Assembly (NCBI RefSeq): GCF_035581365.1
Contig: NZ_CP141590.1
Location: 620,001-684,000, forward strand
Reading direction: 5' to 3'
Source of the DNA: Tsuneonella sp. CC-YZS046
GTDB taxonomy: Bacteria > Pseudomonadota > Alphaproteobacteria > Sphingomonadales > Sphingomonadaceae
Length of the DNA stretch: 64,000 nt
The notes under the pieces are model-generated. The model saw only the letters and a list, made by a program, of their open reading frames with translations. It did no database searches and had not been told where the DNA came from. Both the position numbers and the translations under genes were made by a program. Shown here piece by piece: positions 9,498 to 17,389 of this stretch. Positions within the stretch are counted from its first letter, which is position 1, and every line of letters starts with the position of its first letter.

Positions 9498-9739
9498 CGG
9501 CTGGTGGCGCCACCCTGCTGGCTCTTGCTGCGCTGGTGCCTGCTGCCTTGAACCCCGCGCTCGTGCTGTATCGACCGGGGATTCCCGTCGCGCTGTGCGG
9601 CGGAGCGGTGGGTTCTGCGGTGGAGATTCCGCTGGCGCCGCAGCGATTGCCCGGCAGCGACGAGGAGCTGTGCTGCGGCAAGGCCTGCCATGGCGGGTCC
9701 TCGCGCAAGCGCGCGGGGACGAACGCGGACCCGGTTTAG
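9494..9739 (+). CDS. Small cysteine-containing protein coupled to ccoS, function unknown
   Basis: An 81-aa frame whose ATG overlaps the ccoS stop, so it is probably the ninth gene of the cco operon. The first about 20 residues (TLLALAALVPAALNPALVL) look like a signal peptide or membrane anchor. The C-terminal third has a vicinal-Cys motif ELCCGKACHGGSSRKR that could bind metal, and one further Cys lies in the middle. I recognise no family. The Cys/His cluster and the operon place suggest a role near copper or haem delivery to the oxidase, but this is inference only. Confidence 0.6.
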   Translation: MTAGGATLLALAALVPAALNPALVLYRPGIPVALCGGAVGSAVEIPLAPQRLPGSDEELCCGKACHGGSSRKRAGTNADPV

Positions 9740-9751
9740 TAACGGCGCCGT

Positions 9752-10912
9752 CTACAAGGGGCAGTTCGGCTCAAGGCCCAGTTGGACGCGACCGAGATTT
9801 TCGGCAGCCGTTTCCACATCGAGGAAGCCGTGGACGCGTAACACGTTCATATCCCGCAGAAAACGTTGCAGGGGCGAGGTGTTCCGGTAAGCGCCGCCAC
9901 CAGCCCCCAGCATCAATTCGTTGATCCCCCTGTAGACATAATCCGCTATCATGCCCATGCGCGCGCGGATTTCGGCCCGCTTCTCGATGGGCCGGATCTC
10001 GGCTGGATCGACCGTATCCAGAAACCGGGCATAATCCTGCAGCAGCGTTTCCGCGATGGCCGCCCCAGCCTGTCCGTGGCCAATTCGTATCTGCGCTGTC
10101 TGCTTGTCCTGAACCTTGGCGGAGGTGAAGGTGGAATAGCGATCCATCGTCAGCTGCTTGAAGGCATCCGCCGCCCCTCGGTAGGCGCCCGCCATCACCG
10201 GCAATGTCTCGCCCAGCACGAAGGGCAGGATTGGAAGCGAGTAGATGCGGTTATCGTGTATCTTTGCCCCCGGCGACTGGCCGTTCAGCAGGTCGGCCAC
10301 CTCGACCGCGCGATGCCGCGGGACGAACACGTCGTTCAGCCTGGCGTCACCGCTGGCGGTGCCGCGCATGCCGGCCATGTCCCAGTTGTCGATGATCTCC
10401 ACGTCGGATGCGGGAACCATGAACGCCATGGCGCCCTGCGGCTTGCCGTCAACCATGACAAGACCGCTGTTGAGGAACCAGTCGCTGCGCGAGCTGCCGG
10501 AGTTCCACTGGCTCAGGCCGCTGGCGATATAACCGCCATCGACCGGATTCAGGCGGAAATTGGGGGCAATCGTGCCAGGCGTCAGGCTGAAAGGCCGGTC
10601 GGCAAAAACCTCATCCTGAAACTGCTTGGGCCACAGGGCGTGTATGTAATTGTGGCCGATGTAGAAGGAAAGAACCCAGGCCGTGGAGGTGCAATAACGG
10701 CCGAATTCGTAGACCACGGCCGCCATGGTGGCATAATCGAGTTCGTGCCCGCCATACATCTTGGGGACGAGGATCTCCATCAGCCCCGCGTCGCAACAGG
10801 CGTCGATCACTGCGTCGCTCAGTTTGCGGTTGCGATCGGTGTTGCAGGCTTCCTTCTCGGCCATCGGGGCGATGTCTCGCGCCCGCGCGATCAGCGTTTC
10901 TGAAAGGCTCAT
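9752..10912 (-). CDS. Flavin-dependent monooxygenase of the acyl-CoA dehydrogenase fold
   Basis: 386 aa, acyl-CoA dehydrogenase superfamily, group D flavin monooxygenase type (relatives: HsaA, DszC, NcnH). These two-component enzymes use reduced flavin and oxygen to hydroxylate aromatic or polycyclic substrates. Visible features are the N-terminal helical domain (ILVPKMYGG), the mid beta domain (ASGLSQWNSGSSRSDWFLNSG and NWDMAGMRGTASGDA) and the C-terminal helical domain with RDMNVLRVHGFLD. The ATG at 10912 follows AGAGGAAG at good spacing; the longer upstream frame is discarded. No flavin reductase lies beside it. It diverges from the LysR gene at 11079, its likely regulator. Confidence 0.8.
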   Translation of the reverse strand: MSLSETLIARARDIAPMAEKEACNTDRNRKLSDAVIDACCDAGLMEILVPKMYGGHELDYATMAAVVYEFGRYCTSTAWVLSFYIGHNYIHALWPKQFQDEVFADRPFSLTPGTIAPNFRLNPVDGGYIASGLSQWNSGSSRSDWFLNSGLVMVDGKPQGAMAFMVPASDVEIIDNWDMAGMRGTASGDARLNDVFVPRHRAVEVADLLNGQSPGAKIHDNRIYSLPILPFVLGETLPVMAGAYRGAADAFKQLTMDRYSTFTSAKVQDKQTAQIRIGHGQAGAAIAETLLQDYARFLDTVDPAEIRPIEKRAEIRARMGMIADYVYRGINELMLGAGGGAYRNTSPLQRFLRDMNVLRVHGFLDVETAAENLGRVQLGLEPNCPL

Positions 10913-11000
10913 TCCATTCTTCCTCTCTGCGCGCACAGTTTTGAGGCCCCAGTTTCGGCCTGTGGCGGCGGTCACGGCAGCTTTAGTCTGGATCGAAGTC

Positions 11001-11015
11001 ATCAATAAAATGGAT
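11001..11015. promoter_or_regulatory. nod-box-like ATC-N9-GAT site
   Basis: ATC (11001-11003), nine bases, GAT (11013-11015), matching the half-box recognised by NodD-type LysR proteins. It is followed by palindromes GATTAATC (11013-11020) and GATGA-N3-TCATC (11022-11034). It lies between the flavin monooxygenase and the LysR gene. Confidence 0.4.
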
Positions 11016-11078
11016 TAATCTGATGAATATCATCGCGTGTGCTGATACTGGGGGCGAGGCAGAGGGAGGAACCAGGAT

Positions 11079-12044
11079 ATGACGAACCCCAGGGACCTCG
11101 GCAGATCGCTCAGGACGATGAATCTCAACCTGCTGCCGATCCTGCGCGAATTGCTGCGCCAGAGGAACGTGACCCGGGCCGCCGAGAAACTCAACCTGAC
11201 CCAATCGGGCGTGAGCGAAGCGCTTGGGCGGTTGCGCATTCAATTCGACGATGAACTGCTGGTCAGGGTGGGGCGCAAGATGGTTCCCACGGCCCTGGCG
11301 GTTGCGCTCGCCCCGCGCATCGAGGAACTGCTAGGTGGCCTGGAAGACCTTCTCAAACCCTCGTCGTTCGATCCTGCGGCGGAAGAGCGTCAGTTTGTCA
11401 TCGCCACGGGCGACACCATCGTTTTGGCGTTGGGAGAGCAGCTTATCGGGCGGCTGGCGGCTCTGGCTCCGCGCACGACAATCCAGTTCATCAGTATTCA
11501 ATATGTCACCCGGCGCGATCTGGACGAAGGGAAAGTCGATTTCATCATCATTCCCCGGAGCGTCATCCCAGGCTCGATTTTCAATGAAGACGGGCTTGAG
11601 TGGATCAAACTCTATCGCGAGGAGTGGGTCTGCATTGCGCGGCGCGATCACCCCCGGCTGCAGGGAGAATTGTCCCTGGAAAGGCTGAACGATCTTCCCT
11701 CGATTGCCTGCCGCTTCGACGACAACAGCTACCTCCATGGCGCGCTTCCGGGGCGTGATCAACCCGAACAGTTGCGCGTGTCGCAATTTACCCTGCTGCC
11801 TTTGCTGGTCGCGCGATCGGATGCGATCGCATTAGTGCAGCGCCATGTTGCGGAGTGGTTTGCCGGCCATATTCCCATCGACATTTTCGAACCGCCCATT
11901 CCGTTTCCCGAACTCGATGTGTGCGCATTCTGGTCCGCGATCCATCGCAACGATCCCATGCATCTATGGCTGAGAGAGCAGATCGCGGAGATCGTCCGTG
12001 AAGCTGACAATCCCTGGCTTCCCTCAGGCGGGTTGCCCGCCTGA
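11079..12044 (+). CDS. LysR-family transcriptional regulator, NodD-like
   Basis: 321 aa. N-terminal winged helix (NLNLLPILRELLRQRNVTRAAEKLNLTQ-S-GVSEALGRLR, about residues 15-60) followed by a periplasmic-binding-fold effector domain. The sequence resembles the NodD/PcpR branch (MVPTALAVALAPRIEELL, KVDFIIIPRSVIPG). The ATG is preceded by GGGAGGAA. Divergent from the flavin monooxygenase, it probably controls that gene in response to an aromatic or related inducer. Confidence 0.88.
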   Translation: MTNPRDLGRSLRTMNLNLLPILRELLRQRNVTRAAEKLNLTQSGVSEALGRLRIQFDDELLVRVGRKMVPTALAVALAPRIEELLGGLEDLLKPSSFDPAAEERQFVIATGDTIVLALGEQLIGRLAALAPRTTIQFISIQYVTRRDLDEGKVDFIIIPRSVIPGSIFNEDGLEWIKLYREEWVCIARRDHPRLQGELSLERLNDLPSIACRFDDNSYLHGALPGRDQPEQLRVSQFTLLPLLVARSDAIALVQRHVAEWFAGHIPIDIFEPPIPFPELDVCAFWSAIHRNDPMHLWLREQIAEIVREADNPWLPSGGLPA

Positions 12045-12161
12045 GGGTGTCAGATATCCGAAGCGTCATGCGGTAAGGCCTGCCCCGGAATCGCATTGCC
12101 AGGTTGGTATTTTCGGAGGTACCGCACTGCTCCATAAACTCGCGCAGACAATCGGATTGTT

Positions 12162-12920
12162 CTAGACCGCAGTGTATCCGCCATCCACCGGCATGACGAT
12201 GCCTGTGACAAATGAAGCCGCATCGGACAGCAGCCACATGGCGGCTTCGGCTTCCTCGATCGGTTCTCCAAACCTGCCGATCGGATGAACGGATTTGCAA
12301 TACTCTTCCAACTCCGGATTGTCCGCGCAGGATTTCGCGAACATCGCGGTGCGCACGGCTCCCGGAGCAATTGCATTCACACGGATATTATCATGTCCAT
12401 AGTCGGAGGCGGCCGCCTTGGTGAGGCCCGATACACCGTGCTTGGATGCCGTGTATTCGCCTGTCAGCGGAACATTCACGAGACCGGCCACGGAAGCGGT
12501 ATTCACGATCGCGCCGCCGCCCGTTTTCAGCATCTGCTCGACTTCGTATTTTATGCAGAGAAAAGTGCCGGCAAGATTGATGGCATGGTAACGCTGCCAT
12601 TCCTCGAACGTAACTTCGTGAAGCCTCTTGCCGACATTGGGCACCCCGGCGTTGTTGAAGGCTCCGTCGATCTTCCCATATGCCGACACTGCGGCGGCGA
12701 CCATCGCCTGCACATCATTGGGATCGGAAATATCGGTCCTTATGAATTGCGCGGTTCCGCCTCGCTTGACGATCTCCTCGACTGTATCCTGCCCTTCGGC
12801 CGAATTGACATCCGCAACTGTTACCTTCGCGCCGTTTTCGGCAAACAGAAGGGCGGCGGCCTCTCCAATTCCATTGCTGCCGCCGGTCACGATCAGCGAT
12901 TTTCCTTCAATACTCTTCAC
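12162..12920 (-). CDS. Short-chain dehydrogenase/reductase
   Basis: 252 aa classical SDR, NAD(P)-dependent alcohol/ketone oxidoreductase. The cofactor motif TGGSNGIG is at residues 12-19, followed by NNAG, a catalytic Ser in NTASVAGLV, and YTASK with Tyr and Lys. The C-terminus, MPVDGGYTAV, is standard. The Asp at the end of beta-2 (VADVN) suggests NAD preference. It is most like dihydrodiol or cyclic alcohol dehydrogenases (LinC type); the substrate cannot be read from the sequence. Confidence 0.88.
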   Translation of the reverse strand: MKSIEGKSLIVTGGSNGIGEAAALLFAENGAKVTVADVNSAEGQDTVEEIVKRGGTAQFIRTDISDPNDVQAMVAAAVSAYGKIDGAFNNAGVPNVGKRLHEVTFEEWQRYHAINLAGTFLCIKYEVEQMLKTGGGAIVNTASVAGLVNVPLTGEYTASKHGVSGLTKAAASDYGHDNIRVNAIAPGAVRTAMFAKSCADNPELEEYCKSVHPIGRFGEPIEEAEAAMWLLSDAASFVTGIVMPVDGGYTAV

Positions 12921-12962
12921 GGCAAACCCCTCTCTTTTTCAGATGGTTCCAAGCTCGATTGG

Positions 12963-13493
12963 TCAGCGCACCGGATCGAGCAGTGTTTCGAGATCGGGAA
13001 CGACGGCGGGATCGGCTTCGAAGCCGAACGGCAACATCCATGCGCGTTCACGCAGGGTAAGCTCCTCGGCGGATGCCACTACGATCCGGTCCACTTTCAG
13101 CGCGGTGTGCTCGTCACCCGTTTCGCGCACATCATCGACATAGACGCTGATCGCTCGACGCAGATCCTTCGATCGCTCAAGCATTTCACCCGGGTCGGCT
13201 CGCGCTCTGCCCAGCAATTCACGCGCCTCGCTGCATAGGCGCTCGATATTCCTGGTCGCTTCTTTATTCGAACCGCTGGAGGCAAGAGTTTCCCCCAGCT
13301 CGACAAAGCTTTTGAGATCATGCCGGTCGTAACGATACATGAGCGGTAACCGGCTTTTCAGGATTTCAAGAAGAGCGATGCTCAACTGCGCCTGCTGGCG
13401 CGCCGGAGCATTATCAGGATCTATCGCCGGTATGACATTGTCGCCTAACGACTTTATCACCGTTGTGAGGATCAGTTCGGGTCTCAGTTCCAT
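12963..13493 (-). CDS. Hypothetical helical protein of unknown function
   Basis: 176 aa, soluble, largely alpha-helical, rich in Arg, Glu and Leu, with no signal peptide. The ATG at 13493 is preceded by GGAGGAGG and overlaps the TAA of a truncated upstream gene (TAATG), so the two were once an operon. The length and N-terminus (RPELILTTVIKSLGDNVIPAI) faintly recall small DUF6285-type proteins that follow APH-like kinases in acyl-CoA catabolic operons. That comparison is tentative. Confidence 0.6.
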   Translation of the reverse strand: MELRPELILTTVIKSLGDNVIPAIDPDNAPARQQAQLSIALLEILKSRLPLMYRYDRHDLKSFVELGETLASSGSNKEATRNIERLCSEARELLGRARADPGEMLERSKDLRRAISVYVDDVRETGDEHTALKVDRIVVASAEELTLRERAWMLPFGFEADPAVVPDLETLLDPVR

Positions 13494-13632
13494 TAGATGA
13501 CCTCCTCCAAAACGAGGCGCAATTCTTCCATCAGCAAGTAGGAGATGGCGTGCGCATAGGCGATGACAGTGTCTTGATGGCACTTGCCCCCAATCATGAT
13601 GCGGGGGCTGGTTCCGCGCGTAATGGCCGCGC
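13493..13632 (-). pseudogene. 3' remnant of a gene beheaded by the recombinase fragment
   Basis: An in-frame tail reading PRIMIGGKCHQDTVIAYA, then HAISYLLMEELRLVLEEVI and stop, whose TAA overlaps the start of the next gene. No proper start or upstream part exists: at about 13632 the sequence changes to the tyrosine recombinase. I do not recognise the parent protein. The overlap shows it once formed an operon with the 176-aa gene. Confidence 0.5.
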
Positions 13633-14091
13633 ATCGATATCATCGACCTTGAGGTGCGCGACCTCCGAGACGCGCAGGCCTGCGCCATAGGCGACGCCGA
13701 GCGCCGCCTTGTACTTGATCCCTGGTGCGGCCTCGAGCAGCCGGGCGGCCTCCTCGACGCTCAGCACCTCGCGCACCGTGTGCGGACGTCTCGTTGCGAC
13801 AAGGCCGCGCGCCAGGTCCCGCCGCCTCAGTGTCACCGTGTAGAAGAACCGCAGCGCCGAAACCGTGCTGTTGATCGTGCCCGCGTTGACGCCGCTCTCG
13901 TGCTGGTGGACTTGGAAGCTTCTCAGATCTTCGGCCGTCGCGGTGTCCGGCGGGCGGTCGAGGAAGGCCGCAAAGCGCTGGACGTTGCGGACATACTGGT
14001 GCTGCGTTCGTGGCGACAGGCCGCGCATCATCATATCGTGCAGCATCCGCTGGCGCAGCGGACTGATCGGAGCGGACGGGTTGGTAGCCAT
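13594..14091 (-). pseudogene. Truncated site-specific tyrosine recombinase (IS91-associated type)
   Basis: 165 codons covering the N-terminal SAM-like core-binding domain (MLHDMMMRGLSPRTQHQYVRN, AFLDRPPDTATAEDLRSFQ) and only the start of the catalytic domain, up to the first catalytic Arg (AYGAGLRVSEVAHLKVDDID). The RHxxR/Y part is missing, and about 13 unrelated codons follow before the stop. The relatives are the roughly 300-aa recombinases that accompany IS91-like transposases; no such transposase is present. Inactive by inference. Confidence 0.8.
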
Positions 14092-14383
14092 GGCAAGTTC
14101 CTCTCGTTGAAGGGACTTGCATGGTCAGACGGCGGCTTCTCCCCGCCCAAAACCGATGAATATCACGCTACATCACACCACGCGACACTCCCGCGGAGCG
14201 GGTTCGTGCTTGTCGGCGCTTGTTGCCGCATTTATATGCACGAGCGCCCGATGCGCTGGCGGAGGGCGCAATGGACCGCTTCTGATGGGAGAAGGTCTCG
14301 AATTTCAGCAGCTGCCCCAGTTTGGGCACCACACCAGTCACCCCAATGATCGTAATTCCCAAGCACACGGAATGGCGTATTCG
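14092..14383. other. Non-coding scar region
   Basis: About 290 bases between the recombinase start and the RHS remnant. I see no supported gene. A weak imperfect hairpin (AAGTTCC with GGGACTT) lies just upstream of the recombinase ATG. Bases from about 14280 on may be a frameshifted continuation of the RHS remnant. Confidence 0.4.
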
Positions 14384-14461
14384 TTATAGGATGTCCACGA
14401 TCAGCGCATTGCCCGCGCTGTCGCTCACCGCCACAATCGAGCCGCGCGCGTCCGTCCGCAG
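14384..14461 (-). pseudogene. RHS-repeat core remnant
   Basis: A 25-codon minus-strand stretch ending in TAA reads LRTDARGSIVAVSDSAGNAL, which matches the hallmark of RHS/YD-repeat core domains (D-x-x-GS-ivavsD-xx-GN). Downstream sequence in shifted frames keeps a G-x-TG-x4-P-x-LG pattern, as in the following part of RHS cores, but stops and shifts break it. It is a short degraded relic of a polymorphic toxin or RHS protein. Confidence 0.5.
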
Positions 14462-14519
14462 TCAGTGTTGGTTGGTTCGTCGTGACCATCAAACTGGAGA
14501 TCACCTAGGCCAACAGATA

Positions 14520-14542
14520 AATATACTGATTAGTAGTATATT
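14520..14542. promoter_or_regulatory. Cluster operator, copy 1
   Basis: Perfect 8-bp arms AATATACT and AGTATATT with a 7-base spacer. It fits the shared TATACT-N4-AGTATA pattern if AGT is counted as duplicated in the right arm. It abuts a TTGACA -35 hexamer (14541-14546), about 100 bp upstream of the luciferase-like gene. Confidence 0.65.
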
Positions 14543-14568
14543 GACATTATCAGTAAGATGACGATAAC
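14541..14568 (+). promoter_or_regulatory. Sigma70-like promoter of the first catabolic operon
   Basis: Consensus -35 TTGACA at 14541-14546, a 16-base spacer, then GATAAC (4 of 6) at 14563-14568. It lies just downstream of the palindrome at 14520. Confidence 0.45.
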
Positions 14569-14638
14569 GCTGAGCTTCGAGGTGGCGTCGTCGCTCCGTT
14601 TAAGATGCCGTAACCCCTCGTAACCACGGGAGAGAATT

Positions 14639-15730
14639 ATGCGTGTTGGATACATGTTGATGCTGGCAAGCCAGCACGAAACTCTTTCGGACGCGCAGAT
14701 GTTCCGAGAAGAAATGCGTATTGCGGAAATGGCAGAAAAATGGGGCTATGATGCAATTTGGTGCCCGGAACACCACTTTGAAGACTATTCAATATCTGTA
14801 GATAATCTTCAAATACTTTCGTACCTTGCTGGCCGAACCAGTACCATCAAACTTGGTAGCGCGGCACTTATTCTTCCTTGGTGGAATCAGCCAATCCGGC
14901 TTGCTGAGCGGGTGGCATTGCTCGATGCTCTCTCTGGTGGCCGTTACATTCTGGGATTTGGTCGAGGACTGGCGCGTCGCGAGTTTGAGACATTCGGCGT
15001 ACCGATTGAAGAATCGCGTGACCGATTCGACGAGATGGCGCGCATGCTTCTCGAAGCTTTCGACACAGGTTATATTGAAGGTAAGGGGCCTCATTTCCCG
15101 CAGGTCCGGACGGAAATCCGGCCGAGGTTGGAGCGGGACATGAAGGATCGTACCTATTGCGTTGCCATGTCGCCCACGTCCGCGCAGGCAATTGCGGAAC
15201 ATGACACACGCATGATGAGCTTCGTCCAGTTCGAGATGGAAAAGCTCCTGCCGAACATTGAGATTTTCCGGAAGGAATTCGTAGCGCGGCATAATCGTGC
15301 CGCGCCGCCGCCGCTTCTGGTCGATGACTGTTTCTGCAGCGAGGATATGGGATATGCCGAGGAAGTGGTGCGTAAGTACCTTTCGGCAAAATATATCTCG
15401 ATCCTGCAACACTACGAATTCCTTTCCGACTACCACAAGGAGCTGAAAGGATATGAAGCTTATGGGGAATCGGCGAAATTCCTCAATGATCTTGGCCTTG
15501 AGGGGGCGGTCGAGGACTACATCTCGCACCAGGCCTGGGGTACTCCGCAGGCGATCCTCGACAAGCTTGAAGGTCGGCGTTCAATCATCGGCGATTACGA
15601 GTGGATCAGTATCTGCAGCTTCGGTGGCATGCCTTATGACATGGTTGAGAAGAGTGCCGACCTGCTTTCGAAAACAGTCGTGCCCGAACTTAAATCATGG
15701 TCGCCGATCGAAGAGGTGGAACTGGTCTGA
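14639..15730 (+). CDS. LLM-class flavin-dependent monooxygenase (bacterial luciferase-like)
   Basis: 363 aa, TIM-barrel luciferase-like oxygenase using reduced FMN and oxygen. Family features are GYDAIWCPEHHFEDYSISVDN near residues 35-55, IKLGSAALILPWWNQPIRLAERVALLDALSGGR and GFGRGLARREFETFGVP. The length is normal for alkanal or diketocamphane-type monooxygenases. It is first in an operon with the acyl-CoA ligase (60 bp gap), behind operator copy 1. In camphor degraders some Baeyer-Villiger steps are done by this class, so it may act on a cyclic ketone. No flavin reductase is seen nearby. Confidence 0.88.
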   Translation: MRVGYMLMLASQHETLSDAQMFREEMRIAEMAEKWGYDAIWCPEHHFEDYSISVDNLQILSYLAGRTSTIKLGSAALILPWWNQPIRLAERVALLDALSGGRYILGFGRGLARREFETFGVPIEESRDRFDEMARMLLEAFDTGYIEGKGPHFPQVRTEIRPRLERDMKDRTYCVAMSPTSAQAIAEHDTRMMSFVQFEMEKLLPNIEIFRKEFVARHNRAAPPPLLVDDCFCSEDMGYAEEVVRKYLSAKYISILQHYEFLSDYHKELKGYEAYGESAKFLNDLGLEGAVEDYISHQAWGTPQAILDKLEGRRSIIGDYEWISICSFGGMPYDMVEKSADLLSKTVVPELKSWSPIEEVELV

Positions 15731-15790
15731 CTGATAGCAGCGGATGCACTTGGCATTCGAACTTTTTAGACAAAAAGGGAGGCTGCTCGA

Positions 15791-17389
15791 TTGACTTATT
15801 CATTGCCGCTTTCTGAGCGAACGGTGACGAACCTTGTACGTTCCGCAGCCGAGAGGTTCGGTGACAGACCATTTCTCCACTTCAAGGGGGAGGTCTGGTC
15901 ATTCAACGATCTGGACAGAAAAGCCAACCAGTTCGCTGCATTGCTCGCGCATCTGGGTGTCGCAGCAGGCAGCAAGGTAGCGATCTTCCTCCGCAATTCG
16001 CCGGAGTGGGTGTTTGCCTGGCTTGGTTGTGCCAAGGCAAATGTGGCTTATGTTCCGATAAATACTGATTATGCCGGTGACATCCTGGCGCATCAGCTTG
16101 GCAGGGCCGATGTTTCGGCCGTCGTGATCGGCGACGAGTTCCTCGGCAGGGTCCAGCATGTCAAGGATCGATTGCCCGGCCTCGAAATCCTGATCAGGGT
16201 TGGAGAGAAGTCCGAAGAGGAGATCGATGGATTCCGCTGTGTCGACTTCGATCTGTTCGATCAGTTCCCCGATGCCGATCCCGATATCGCGGTTCTCAAC
16301 CATGATCCGCATGCCATCGCCTTTACATCGGGTACAACCGGCCTTTCAAAAGGCGCGGTGGCACCCAATGGCCATGCCGTAACTTTTGCGCTCGATACTT
16401 CGCGTGCGATGAGCCTGAAAGAGGGAGAAAAAATTTACAACAGTGGTATGCCCCTGTTCCATTCGTTGGCGACCTGGATGGGGATACTGCCCGCGCTGAT
16501 CACTGGGTCGGAATACATGCTGGTCGAGAAGTTCTCGGCTTCGCAGTTCTGGCCCGATATCCATGCGTTTGGCGCGACTGTTGCTCTGGGCGTGTTCACG
16601 CTTCCGCCGATCCTCCTGAAGCAACAGCCACGCGAGGACGATTGCAGGTCTCCGCTCAAGCGCTTTATCGTTACGCAACAGAATGACGAATTCGAAAAGC
16701 GTTTCAACGGCTGTCAACTCCTGAACGCTTATGGGCAAACGGAAACCGGCTGCGTGACGCTGACACCTTTCGATGAAGAACCGCGGCGCGGCTCTTGCGG
16801 GAGAGTAAACAATGAAACATTTGAGGTACGCATCGTGGACGAATTCGATCACGAGTGCGCTCCGGGCGTAGCAGGGGAAATCACGGTTCGTCCCAAGCAC
16901 CCGTTCGTGATGATGACTGAATACTACAATATGCCAGCTGAAACTGTCGAGGCCTTCCGAAACTTGTGGTTTCATACCGGAGATCGGGGAAAGCTTGACG
17001 AAGATGGTTACATGTATTTCGTTGACCGCAAGAAGGATGCGATGCGACGGCGGGGTGAAAATATTTCGTCTTATGAAGTAGAAAGTGTCATCAATCGCCA
17101 TCCCAAGGTTCTGGAAAGCGCTGTCGTGGCGGTACCGAGCCCGTTCGGTGAGGATGATCTGAAAGCGGTAATTGTTCCGCAACCGGATGAAAAACCGACG
17201 CATGATGAGCTATGGGATTTCTTTGACGAGAACATGCCTCGCTTCTGGGTTCCGCGATACATCGAATTTCGCGACGAATTGCCCAAGACGCCCAACCAGA
17301 AAATACGCAAGGTCGATATCCGCGAACAAGGGGTGATCGGCGACTGCAAGGATCGGGAGAGCCGCTCCGTCATGAAAGCTGCCAATTGA
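15791..17389 (+). CDS. AMP-dependent acyl-CoA synthetase (class I adenylate-forming)
   Basis: 532 aa ligase making an acyl-CoA from a carboxylate, ATP and CoA. The P-loop-like TSGTTGLSKG is at 179-188, followed by YGQTETG, WFHTGDRGKLDEDGYMYFVDRKKD, the hinge region RRRGENISSYEVE and a catalytic Lys in NQKIRK near residue 504. It resembles the CaiC branch. It begins with TTG: GGGAGG at 15777-15782 is 8 bases upstream, and the next start would lose the N-terminal fold. The stop overlaps the next gene (ATGA). Confidence 0.92.
   Translation: MTYSLPLSERTVTNLVRSAAERFGDRPFLHFKGEVWSFNDLDRKANQFAALLAHLGVAAGSKVAIFLRNSPEWVFAWLGCAKANVAYVPINTDYAGDILAHQLGRADVSAVVIGDEFLGRVQHVKDRLPGLEILIRVGEKSEEEIDGFRCVDFDLFDQFPDADPDIAVLNHDPHAIAFTSGTTGLSKGAVAPNGHAVTFALDTSRAMSLKEGEKIYNSGMPLFHSLATWMGILPALITGSEYMLVEKFSASQFWPDIHAFGATVALGVFTLPPILLKQQPREDDCRSPLKRFIVTQQNDEFEKRFNGCQLLNAYGQTETGCVTLTPFDEEPRRGSCGRVNNETFEVRIVDEFDHECAPGVAGEITVRPKHPFVMMTEYYNMPAETVEAFRNLWFHTGDRGKLDEDGYMYFVDRKKDAMRRRGENISSYEVESVINRHPKVLESAVVAVPSPFGEDDLKAVIVPQPDEKPTHDELWDFFDENMPRFWVPRYIEFRDELPKTPNQKIRKVDIREQGVIGDCKDRESRSVMKAAN

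Noticed and set aside
7072-9708. Long minus-strand frame of 878 codons opposite ccoI and its neighbours
   Set aside because: It lies antisense to recognised cco genes, has low-complexity Arg/Gly/His-rich translation and no family features. It is an artefact of GC-rich codon bias.
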